Part shown: positions 1 through 6,603 of the stretch, in pieces
How positions within the stretch are numbered: position 1 is the stretch's first letter
Layout: every line of letters begins with the position of its first letter
Source of the DNA: Pseudomonadota bacterium
GTDB taxonomy: Bacteria > Pseudomonadota > Alphaproteobacteria > Rhodobacterales > Rhodobacteraceae
DNA length: 8,754 nucleotides
NCBI GenBank assembly: GCA_022573605.1
Contig: JACZTQ010000127.1
Location: 1-8,754, forward strand
Direction of reading: 5' to 3'
Translations under genes and position numbers: made by a program
The notes under the pieces: model-generated
Seen by the model: the letters and a program-made list of their open reading frames with translations, nothing else
Databases searched by the model: none
What the model was told of the DNA's origin: nothing

Positions 1-1333
1 GACCGGCTCGTAGCCCCCGGCATCGGCGCCCGGCGCGTCCACCTCCAGGGTCACCAGGCGGCGCGCCGGGCCGGCCTCGCGCTCCGCCAGAGCGGCCTGT
101 TTGCCAATGAAATCGCCCTTGTCCCAGGCGATCCAGCGGTCCATGCCGGTCTCGCCGGCGGTGTAGCCTTGGGTGAACTCCTTCGACCAGATGCCGAAGC
201 TCTTCTCGATCCGCATCGACAGCATGGCGTTGAAGCCGAATTCGACCGCACCGAGCGCCGACCCCGCCGCCTTGCAGGAACCCCGCCATCACCCCGCAGG
301 CGGCCCAGTAGTTCGGCACCCCGGGCACCGGCCCGACCAGCGGGTTGCCGTCGGGGGTGAAGGTGAAGGCGCCGTTGACCCATCGCTTGATGCCGGCCTC
401 GGCCAGGCAGGGATAGCGCGCAAAACCCTTCTCCAGCTCGCCGGCGATGCGGCCGATATCCTCCTGGATCAGCTCGATGCCGTAATCCCACGGCGCGCCG
501 TCCATGTTCCAGTGCTGATACGAGGTCTCGTAGATGCCGAGCAGCATCCCCTGCCCCTCCTGGCGCATGTAGGTATAGCCCTCGAGATCGATGCCGAAGG
601 GCAACTCGCGCTCCAGCGCCGCGACCTCCGGGATGGTCTCGGTGACCAGGTAGTGGTGCTCCAGCGGGGTCACCGGCAGGTCGATCCCGACCATCCGCCC
701 GCACTGCTTGGCCCACAGCCCGCCGGCGTTGACCACATGCCCGGCGATGACGGTGCCCTGCTCGGTCACCACCTCCCAGCAGCGGTCGCCGCGCGGGTTC
801 AACTCCAGCACCCGGTTGTGCTCGACCACGGCGGCGCCCATCTTGCGGGCCGCGATGGCGTAGGCATGGACCACGCCGGAGGGGTCGACATGGCCCTCAC
901 TCTCGTCATGGAGCCCGCCCAGCACGCCCGCGATGTCGATCACCGGCAGCATCTCCTTGATCTCTTCCGGGCCGACCAGCCGGCAGCTGTCGATGCCCAT
1001 GGTCTGGAACACCCGGTAGGCGTGCTGCAACCATTCCCAGCGCTCCGGCGCGGCGGCGAAGTTGACCCCGCCGGTCATGTGCAGGCCGATGTTCTGGCCC
1101 GATTCCTTCTCGATCTCCGGCAACAGGTTGATGGTGTAGGCCTGCAAGGCGGCGATGTTGGGGTCGGCGTTGAGCGCGTGGATGCCGCCCGCCGCGTGCC
1201 ACGACGAGCCCGCCGTCAGCACCGAGCGCTCGATCAGCGCGATGTCGCTCCAGCCCATCTTCGCCAGGTGATACAGCACCGAGGCGCCGACCACGCCGCC
1301 GCCGATGACCACCACCCGATTCTGCGATTTCAT
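1..1333 (-). pseudogene. FAD-dependent dimethylglycine/sarcosine dehydrogenase-type gene, internally deleted and frameshifted, left-partial
   Basis: Intact members oxidatively demethylate N-methyl amines and pass the one-carbon unit to tetrahydrofolate through a C-terminal GcvT-like domain. Seen: from the ATG at 1333 the reading starts MKSQNRVVVIGGGVVGAS, the Rossmann FAD-binding motif, followed by SSWHAAGGIHALNADPN and, near codon 350, NYWAACGVMAGFLQGGGVG. The family pattern stops at about base 260. From about 272 to 1, in a different frame, the sequence reads FGFNAMLSMRIEKSFGIW, then EFTQGYTAGETGMDRWI and DKGDFIGKQAAL, typical of the late GcvT domain. In roughly 810-residue relatives these blocks lie some 300 or more residues apart, so about 1 kb is missing and the frame is lost. 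The frame of the first part stays open to the window edge but encodes unrelated, arginine-rich sequence. A divergent TetR gene lies upstream. The family is clear; the exact substrate is not. The break could be biological or an assembly error. Confidence 0.85.
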
Positions 1334-1394
1334 CGCCGCCACCGCCTTCGGACCCACCTGCCGGCGGAAACTCTACGCAAAGCCGGACGGCCCG

Positions 1395-1414
1395 TCTAGA
1401 CACTAATGTCCAGA
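1395..1414. promoter_or_regulatory. Inverted repeat, probable TetR operator
   Basis: TCTAGACA and TGTCCAGA face each other across CTAA, with 7 of 8 positions pairing. The site lies between the divergent dehydrogenase pseudogene and the TetR regulator, where TetR proteins usually bind to control themselves and the neighbour. It covers the more upstream ATG (1406) of the regulator, one reason to prefer the later start. Operator function is inferred from position and symmetry. Confidence 0.5.
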
Positions 1415-1432
1415 ACGCTTAGGATAGCTGAT

Positions 1433-2104
1433 ATGGATGCCATCCCCGAGCCCGCGCCGAAAGGCCCCCCGCTGAAAGGAAACGTCAAGGTCACCCGCGA
1501 GGACTGGCTGAAGCTGGCCGGCGAGGTGCTGATCGAACGCGGCGTCAGCCAGGTGAAGGTGCTCACCCTGGCCCGCAGCCTCGGCGTCTCGCGCTCGTCG
1601 TTCTACTGGTATTTCCACGGCCGCAAGGACCTGCTCGAGCGGTTGCTGGAGGGCTGGGAGGGCCAGAACACCCGCGCCGTGCTCGACCACGCGGCCCGGC
1701 CCGCCGGCAACATCTGCCGGGCGGTGATGCACCTGTTCGAGTGTTTCATGGACCCCGACCGGTTCGACCCGAGGCTCGATTTCGCGGTGCGCGAATGGGC
1801 CCGGCGCTCTCCCGCCGTGCGCGCCCGGCTCGACACCGCCGACGCGGCCCGGATCGACGCCATCCGTGTGATGTTCCTGCGCCACGGTTTCGAGGAACTT
1901 GAGGCCTTCAGCCGCGCCCGGATCATCTATTTCATGCAGATCGGCTACTACGCCTTGGTCGAGAACGAGCCCTTCGAGACCCGTATCGCCCTGCTGCAAC
2001 CCTATCTGGTCGCCTACACCAGCGAGGCGCCGGACCCGGCCGAGATGTGGGCCTTCCTCGAGGTGGCGCGGGGATTGTTGGAGCGGCAGCACCGGTACGT
2101 GTGA
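1433..2104 (+). CDS. TetR/AcrR-family transcriptional regulator
   Basis: A 223-residue protein of normal TetR length. The N-terminal helix-turn-helix covers about residues 22-65, including LTLARSLGVSRSSFYWYF followed by GRKDLLERLLEGW, the classic TetR recognition helix and the helix after it. The rest is a helical ligand-binding and dimer region with no recognisable ligand signature. The start at 1433 is chosen because AGGA at 1421-1424 sits 8 bases upstream. An in-frame ATG at 1406 would add 9 residues, but it has no ribosome binding site and lies inside an inverted repeat that looks like the operator. The gene diverges from the dehydrogenase pseudogene, so control of methylamine or one-carbon catabolism is a reasonable inference. 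Unlike its neighbour, this gene appears intact. Confidence 0.92.
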   Translation: MDAIPEPAPKGPPLKGNVKVTREDWLKLAGEVLIERGVSQVKVLTLARSLGVSRSSFYWYFHGRKDLLERLLEGWEGQNTRAVLDHAARPAGNICRAVMHLFECFMDPDRFDPRLDFAVREWARRSPAVRARLDTADAARIDAIRVMFLRHGFEELEAFSRARIIYFMQIGYYALVENEPFETRIALLQPYLVAYTSEAPDPAEMWAFLEVARGLLERQHRYV

Positions 2105-2133
2105 TCGCTGCACCATCTGCCAATTTGCCCGAG

Positions 2134-2147
2134 GTTGGCGCGCCAAC
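2134..2147. repeat. Perfect 14-base palindrome in the tetR/hydrolase gap
   Basis: GTTGGCGCGCCAAC is fully self-complementary. It lies in the 135-base gap between the TetR stop and the chosen start of the hydrolase gene. No T-run follows, so it is not a typical intrinsic terminator. A protein-binding site is possible, or chance in GC-rich DNA. Nothing else was recognised in this gap. Confidence 0.35.
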
Positions 2148-2239
2148 AAGCTTGACCCGGAGAATCTTCTGCCTGATCGATGATCGGCGGCAAGATGACA
2201 ACGGCGCCCGAGCGGCGCCTGGAACTCAGGGTGCGGACG

Positions 2240-3073
2240 ATGACCGAGCAACGGGAACACCGGGAAAACAACGATGCCATCGAAACCCGGTTGCGGGTTC
2301 TGAGTTGGAATATCTGGTGGCGCTACGGGCCGTGGGAGCGCCGCCGGCCCGCCATCGCGGCGACCCTTGCCCGGCTCGATGCCGACGTTATCGCGCTGCA
2401 GGAAGTCTGGGGCGACGGGACCACCAATCTTGCCGCCGAACTGGCCGCCGAACTGGGCTACCACCATGTTTTCGCAGCGAGCATGGAAAGGGAGGGGATC
2501 GGTTTCGGCAACGCGCTGCTGTCGCGCTGGCCGATCGCGCGCAGTGACTCGATCATGCTGCATGGCGAGAAGGAGACCGGCGAGGGCCGACTCGCCCTGT
2601 TTGCCGAGGTCGATGGCCCGCGGGGCCGGGTGCCGGCATTCTGCACCCATCTGAACTGGAAATTCGAACACAGCCACATTCGCCAACGCCAGGCGGCGGA
2701 CCTCGCCCGTTTTGTCGACCGCATGCGGCCCTGGAGCTTCCCGCCCATCGTGTGCGGCGATTTCAATGCCGACCCGGGGTCCGATGAGATCCGGATGCTG
2801 ACCGGGCTGGCGGCCTGTCCGGTCGAGGGCCTGGTTTTTCACGATGCGTGGAATTGCGCCGGCGGCGGCGGACCCGGCCATACCTGGGAAAACGCCAACC
2901 CCTATGTCGAGGCCAAATTCGAACCCGACCGCCGGATCGACTACATCCTGACCGGCTGGCCGATGGCGCGCGGCGCCGGCCAGGTGGTGGCGTGCCGGGT
3001 CACCGGCAACGAGCCGGTCGATGGCGTCTGGCCCAGCGATCACCACGCGGTGCTGGCCGAACTGCGCTACTAA
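2240..3073 (+). CDS. Endonuclease/exonuclease/phosphatase-family hydrolase
   Basis: A 277-residue protein of the DNase I/exonuclease III/phosphodiesterase fold. These are Mg-dependent enzymes that cut phosphodiester or phosphate-ester bonds in DNA, RNA, lipids or inositol phosphates. All the active-site motifs are present in order: LSWNIWW (N24), LQEVW (E55), THLNW (H137), GDFNADP (D174, N176), RRIDYIL (D234) and a final SDHHAVL (D267, H268). No signal peptide or membrane segment is visible, so a cytoplasmic location is likely. The substrate cannot be told from sequence. The start at 2240 has AGGG 8 bases upstream. In-frame ATGs at 2180 and 2195 would add 20 or 15 residues, but they have poor ribosome binding sites and precede the conserved fold. 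It follows the TetR gene on the same strand and could be co-transcribed with it, but no functional link is visible. Confidence 0.92.
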   Translation: MTEQREHRENNDAIETRLRVLSWNIWWRYGPWERRRPAIAATLARLDADVIALQEVWGDGTTNLAAELAAELGYHHVFAASMEREGIGFGNALLSRWPIARSDSIMLHGEKETGEGRLALFAEVDGPRGRVPAFCTHLNWKFEHSHIRQRQAADLARFVDRMRPWSFPPIVCGDFNADPGSDEIRMLTGLAACPVEGLVFHDAWNCAGGGGPGHTWENANPYVEAKFEPDRRIDYILTGWPMARGAGQVVACRVTGNEPVDGVWPSDHHAVLAELRY

Positions 3074-3101
3074 CCAACTCCAAAAATAAGCTCGGCCGCC
3101 T

Positions 3102-3115
3102 TTGATTCAGGTCAA
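3102..3115 (+). promoter_or_regulatory. FNR/FixK-type box upstream of the CusF-domain gene
   Basis: TTGATTCAGGTCAA matches the TTGA-N6-TCAA core exactly and the longer TTGAT-N4-ATCAA consensus at 9 of 10 positions. A possible -10 element, TCTAAC, lies at 3135-3140, which would place the box about 40 bases upstream of the transcription start. That is the normal activating position for FNR-type regulators. Induction at low oxygen is inferred. Confidence 0.72.
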
Positions 3116-3188
3116 CGACCGGCCCGCCAGGCAGTCTAACCTCGAGCTGCGCGGGTGGTGGTATTTTGATTGACGGACGGAGAACACC

Positions 3189-4139
3189 ATGAAACGCCAA
3201 GGAAAAGTGGCCGCGGAGATTTTGCGCGCCACCGGGGCCGGATATGTCCCGACGCCGAGGTCGGGCCATTGGCTGGCCGCCCTTTGTGTCCTGGGGATCG
3301 CCGTGGGGAGTCCCGTCAATGGCTGGGCGGCGGAGCATTCGAACGGCGTGCACGCCGCCTCTCCAAGCGATACCTTCGAAATCGCCCAATCGACCGCGAA
3401 AAGCGGCGCCATGGATGGCGCCATGGGCGGCGCCCACGACCATGCCGCCGACGCGGCATGCCATATCGAGGTCGAACTGACGGATGCCGCGGAACGGCAA
3501 CTGGGCGGGGCTCTGTACACAGGACCCACGCTCACCCCCGACGAAATCCTGGCGACCATGAAACAGGCGCATCTTGTCCACCATCCTCAACATGGCGGCT
3601 CCTTCGCCATGGCGCCGAACAAGATGAACCATGTCGAGGTGGTCTATTCCGAGAGCTGCGGGGTCCGGGTATATCTCTACAACGCCTACACCAGGCACAT
3701 CCGGGTCGATCGCTTCATGGCCTTCGTGAAGTTCGTCCCCCGCGACGAAGAGCAGTTCGAGGCGATCCGTTTCGTCGAGCCCTCGATGATGGGCGATTAC
3801 CTGGGAACGGGCGCGGATCACGGGGTGGAGCCCCCGTTCGATATCGAGCTCTTCATGAAGTTTCCCGGCAGCGACATGGTGGAACTGTTCAACATCAAGC
3901 CCAATTTCAAGCAACGCAAGCTGTTCGTGGGGGTCGGCGAAGTCGTCACCATCGACAGTGGCCGCCCGGGACTGGTGATCGACCACGAAGCCATTCCCGG
4001 CTATATGGGCGCCATGACGATGCCCTACGCCGTTACCGGCGCCGAATTGCTGGACCGCGTGAAACCGGGTATGCGGATCAGGTTCAAAATAAATGCGGAG
4101 CGGGGCGTGATTGTCGCGATCGAACCGATCGGCCGGTGA
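3189..4139 (+). CDS. Secreted copper-binding protein with C-terminal CusF-type domain
   Basis: A 316-residue protein, probably periplasmic. A signal peptide is visible: basic N-terminus, hydrophobic stretch at about 28-45, likely cleavage after A48 (WAA/E). A His/Met-containing linker follows (GAMDGAMGGAHDHAADAACH). The middle region, about 128-185, starts with HHPQHGGSFAMAP and contains VYLYNAYTR, resembling the HGG segments of periplasmic metal-resistance proteins. Residues 247-314 form a CusF-type copper-binding domain with HEAIPGYMGAMTMPY; H266, M276 and M278 match the family's metal ligands. The family's tryptophan is replaced by Y272/M273, as in the common HEEIPGYMPAMTMP variant. Such proteins bind and hand over copper in the periplasm. 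GGAG lies 6 bases before the ATG. An FNR/FixK box lies upstream, and the gene converges on ccoS, so a role in supplying copper to cbb3 oxidase at low oxygen is inferred. The combination with the middle region is unusual. Copper resistance is the alternative role. Confidence 0.8.
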   Translation: MKRQGKVAAEILRATGAGYVPTPRSGHWLAALCVLGIAVGSPVNGWAAEHSNGVHAASPSDTFEIAQSTAKSGAMDGAMGGAHDHAADAACHIEVELTDAAERQLGGALYTGPTLTPDEILATMKQAHLVHHPQHGGSFAMAPNKMNHVEVVYSESCGVRVYLYNAYTRHIRVDRFMAFVKFVPRDEEQFEAIRFVEPSMMGDYLGTGADHGVEPPFDIELFMKFPGSDMVELFNIKPNFKQRKLFVGVGEVVTIDSGRPGLVIDHEAIPGYMGAMTMPYAVTGAELLDRVKPGMRIRFKINAERGVIVAIEPIGR

Positions 4140-4166
4140 CCGCGAATTTGGATAAGCGTCGCTATC

Positions 4167-4188
4167 GGGCAGGTTGTACCGCCTGCCC
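4167..4188. terminator. Hairpin after the CusF-domain gene
   Basis: GGGCAGG and CCTGCCC form a perfect 7-base-pair stem with an 8-base loop, 28 bases past the stop codon. Only two T follow, so it is a weak intrinsic terminator. It may act from either side between the two convergent units. Confidence 0.45.
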
Positions 4189-4189
4189 T

Positions 4190-4205
4190 TGATCGGAACC
4201 GATCA
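4190..4205. repeat. Short inverted repeat in the convergent intergenic region
   Basis: TGATCGG and CCGATCA pair perfectly around AA. It looks a little like an FNR site, but its half-sites are too far apart. It probably belongs to the transcription-stop region between the convergent genes. Confidence 0.35.
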
Positions 4206-4238
4206 GCGAAGCTTGGCGCACCCCTCGCCGCTTGCGCC

Positions 4239-4261
4239 CCCCTCTCCCCGTGGGAGAGGGG
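4239..4261. repeat. REP-like CCCTCTCCC hairpin between convergent genes
   Basis: CCCCTCTCCC and GGGAGAGGGG form a perfect 10-base-pair stem with loop CGT. A related GGGGGAGAGGG follows at about 4264-4274, and CCCCTCGCC precedes it. Similar CCCTCTCCC...GGGAGAGGG hairpins recur between genes in many GC-rich proteobacteria. A dispersed repeat that also serves as a bidirectional terminator is likely; its copy number cannot be seen from one window. Confidence 0.55.
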
Positions 4262-4325
4262 TCGGGGGAGAGGGCTGTGCCGCCGGGCGCGGCGTGGCGG
4301 GGATCATTGGCGGGCGCCGCCGCCA

Positions 4326-4481
4326 TCACTCCTCCGGCTCGTCCTTCTCGTCGAACAGGATTCGCGCCTGGTCGCCCTCCAGATCGTCGTACTGGTTGTG
4401 CTTGAGCGTCCACAGGAAGGCCACCAATCCGATCAGCCCGAGCCCGATCGAGACCGGGATCAGGAGGCCCAGCACGGTCAT
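4326..4481 (-). CDS. ccoS: cbb3-type cytochrome oxidase assembly protein CcoS
   Basis: A 51-residue inner-membrane protein of normal CcoS size. One membrane helix covers about residues 3-25, followed by the family signature QYDDLEG (30-36) and RILFD (40-44), then an acidic tail. CcoS is needed to insert heme and copper cofactors into the catalytic CcoN subunit of cbb3 oxidase; its chemistry is unknown. The start at 4481 overlaps the stop of ccoI by four bases (ATGA), so translation is probably coupled. It is the last gene of the ccoGHIS operon and ends 186 bases from the convergent CusF-domain gene. Confidence 0.94.
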   Translation of the reverse strand: MTVLGLLIPVSIGLGLIGLVAFLWTLKHNQYDDLEGDQARILFDEKDEPEE

Positions 4482-6133
4482 CGCGCCCACCGCAATCGCA
4501 CCGCGTTCAGGGTCACCGCGATCGAGGAGCCCGACATCGCCAGCGCCGCGATCAGCGGCGTCACCAGTCCGGCCAGCGCCACCGGGACCGCGACCGCGTT
4601 GTAGGCGGCGGCCGCCGCCAGCGCCAGCGCCAGCGGATGGCGCGAGACCCCGGCCAGCGCCGCCGCCAGCGGCCAGGCCGGGTCGTCGTCGGGCGGACCG
4701 GAGACCAGCACCGGGCGGCCCTCGGTCAGCGTCCCGGTCTTGTCGAACACCACCATGTCGATGCCCGCCAGCCGCTCCAGCGCGCCGCCGTCTTTGAGGA
4801 AAATCCCGCGCTTGAACAGCCGCCCCCCGGCCACCGCATGGACCGCCGGCACCGCCAGCCCCAACGCACAAGGGCAGGTGATGATCAGCACTGCGGTGGC
4901 GATGGTCAGCGCCAGGCGCAGATCGCCGCTGACCCAGAGCCAGCCGAGGAACGCCGCCGCCGCGACCAGGTGCACCCCCGGCGCATAGACCCGCGCCGCC
5001 CGGTCGGCCCAGCGGTCGTAGCGGGTGCGGCCCCGCTCGGCGCTCTCGATCATGGCGGCGATCTCGGCCAGCAGGGTCGCCTCGCCGGTCGCCGCCACCC
5101 GCACCCGCAGCGGCCCCGACCGGTTCAGCATCCCGGCATGGACCTGCCGTCCCGGCCCGACCGGCTCGGGATTGTTCTCGCCGGTGACCATCGAGCGGTC
5201 GAGATCGCTGCTCCCGGCCTCGATGCGGCCGTCGGCCGGCACCCGCTCGCCCGGCGCCACCTCGACCAGCGCGCCCGGCGCCAGATCCTCGATCGCCACC
5301 GTCTCGCGCCCGCCGCCCGGCCCGATCACGGTGGCGGCGCGGGCCGACATCGCGGTCAGCTCGGCCGCCGCCGAGCGCGCCGAGGCGCGGGAGCGGTGGT
5401 CGAGATAGCGCCCGATCAGCAGGAAGAAGATCAGGCTGATCGCGGCGTCGAAATAAGCCTGCTCGCCGCCGTGGATGGTCTCAACGAGCGAAGTCCCCGC
5501 CGCCATGCACACCGCCAGCGAGATCGGCACGTCCATGTTGAGCCGCCGCGCCGCCAGCGCCCCCAGCGCCGAGCGAAAGAACGGCATCCCCGAAAAAGCG
5601 ATCGCCGGCAGCGCGATCAGGGCCGAGATCCAGTGCAGCAGGTCGCGCGTCGCCGCCTCGGCCCCGGCCCAGACCGAGACCGACAGCAGCATCACGTTCA
5701 TCGCCGCGAACCCCGCCACCGCGAGGCGTACCAAGAGGTCGCGCCCGGCGCTGTCGCGGTCGACCTCGGCCATCGCCGCCGCATCGTAGGGCCGGGCCTC
5801 GTAACCCAGCTCGCCGAGCCGCCCCAGCACCGCCTCCACCGAGCCCGGCGCCGGGTCGTAGCGCACCCGCACCCGGCGCATCGACAGGTTGACCCGGGCC
5901 GAGGTCACGCCCTCGAGCTTGCCCAGCCCGGTCTCGATCGCCCGCATGCAGCCGGCGCAACGAATGGCGGGCACCATCAGATCGACGCTGGCGGTGTGCC
6001 CCTCGGCCGGGCGCGCCCAGCGTTCGGCACCCATGCGGGGCATCCGCTCAGCCGCCGCCGAGGCCGCCAGACCGGCGGAACAGCAGCCGCCCGGTGTGGA
6101 TATGGCGCCCGATATCGTCACGGTATCGCGCAT
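4478..6133 (-). pseudogene. ccoI: Copper-translocating P-type ATPase CcoI/FixI with in-frame internal deletion, probably inactive
   Basis: CcoI exports Cu(I) across the inner membrane for assembly of the cbb3 oxidase copper site. Seen in order: N-terminal CC (17-18), metal-binding domain with CAGC (59-62), membrane helices, actuator motif TGE (317-319), transport site CPC (420-422), phosphorylation motif DKTGT (D464) and nucleotide-domain motif HP (499-500). Only 12 residues after that histidine, at Y511, the sequence resumes at the last membrane pair: YNAVAVPVALAGLVTPL, then MSGSSIAVTLNAVRL. The rest of the nucleotide-binding domain and the GDGxND hinge are missing. The open reading frame codes for 551 residues against about 730-750 in relatives. 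The join lies at about 4604-4633, and the frame is kept. Without GDGxND the ATPase cycle cannot run. The start at 6133 shares one base with the ccoH stop (TGATG); an in-frame ATG at 6217 would overlap ccoH by 85 bases. An assembly error would also explain the gap. Confidence 0.9.
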
Positions 6134-6603
6134 CAGGCGGGATTCCGGATGTAGAGCTGCGCCACGGCTTCGAAGCTGCCGCCCTCGGCGTCCGTTCCGG
6201 TGATGACAATCCGCCACATCCCCGGCGCCAAAACCAGCGACGCGGCATAGCCGTCCGCGCCCTCGGCCAACTCGAGGCGCATATCCTCGCGTGCGCCGGC
6301 GGGGCGGCCGACCACCGCCACCAGGTTCAGCCCGGTCACCGGCACTCCGTCGCGCCCGGTCATCGCCACCCGCAGCGTGCCATCGCCGTAATCGGCCGCG
6401 GCCTTCCAGCCCAGCGCCCGCTGGGCTGCCGTCTTCCTGTTCCAGCCCTGGCTGGCGACATAGGAGTTCTTCACCACCAGCCCCGGGAAGGTGCTGGTCG
6501 CCGCGAACAGCATCGCCAGGTTCGCCGCGAGGACCACCCCGAACGCCGCCACTGCGATCAGCAGCACCTTTTTCCCGGTCAATGGTTTCGGTTCAGTGCT
6601 CAT
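6133..6603 (-). CDS. ccoH: cbb3 oxidase assembly protein CcoH/FixH
   Basis: A 156-residue protein, full length for the FixH family. A cytoplasmic N-terminus is followed by one membrane helix (about 13-35) and the hallmark STFPGLVVKNSYVASQ (37-52), then a periplasmic beta-rich domain with GMWRIVITG. CcoH/FixH stays bound to cbb3 oxidase or its intermediates and is required for stable assembly; in the operon it works with the copper pump CcoI. Its ATG overlaps the ccoG stop by four bases (ATGA), and its own stop shares a base with the ccoI start, so the block is translated as a unit. No damage is visible. Confidence 0.94.
   Translation of the reverse strand: MSTEPKPLTGKKVLLIAVAAFGVVLAANLAMLFAATSTFPGLVVKNSYVASQGWNRKTAAQRALGWKAAADYGDGTLRVAMTGRDGVPVTGLNLVAVVGRPAGAREDMRLELAEGADGYAASLVLAPGMWRIVITGTDAEGGSFEAVAQLYIRNPA

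Noticed and set aside
173..1399. Long + strand reading frame opposite the dehydrogenase gene
   Set aside because: It is rich in His, Arg, Asp and Pro with no family motif, the usual antisense shadow of a GC-rich gene. The minus strand carries clear family motifs.
1403..3046. 547-codon minus-strand reading frame opposite the TetR and hydrolase genes
   Set aside because: Both + strand genes beneath it have complete family motifs. The minus translation is low-complexity, with no recognisable domain.
4189..4206. Possible third FNR box, TTGAT...ATCA
   Set aside because: The half-sites are 8 bases apart instead of 4, and it lies downstream of both convergent genes, so it is treated as a plain inverted repeat.
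4637..6154. 505-codon + strand reading frame opposite ccoI
   Set aside because: Arginine/histidine-rich antisense shadow of the P-type ATPase.
6134..6217. Longer N-terminus for ccoI starting at 6217
   Set aside because: It would overlap ccoH by 85 bases. The start at 6133 has the tight overlap seen at the other junctions and matches FixI-like N-termini.
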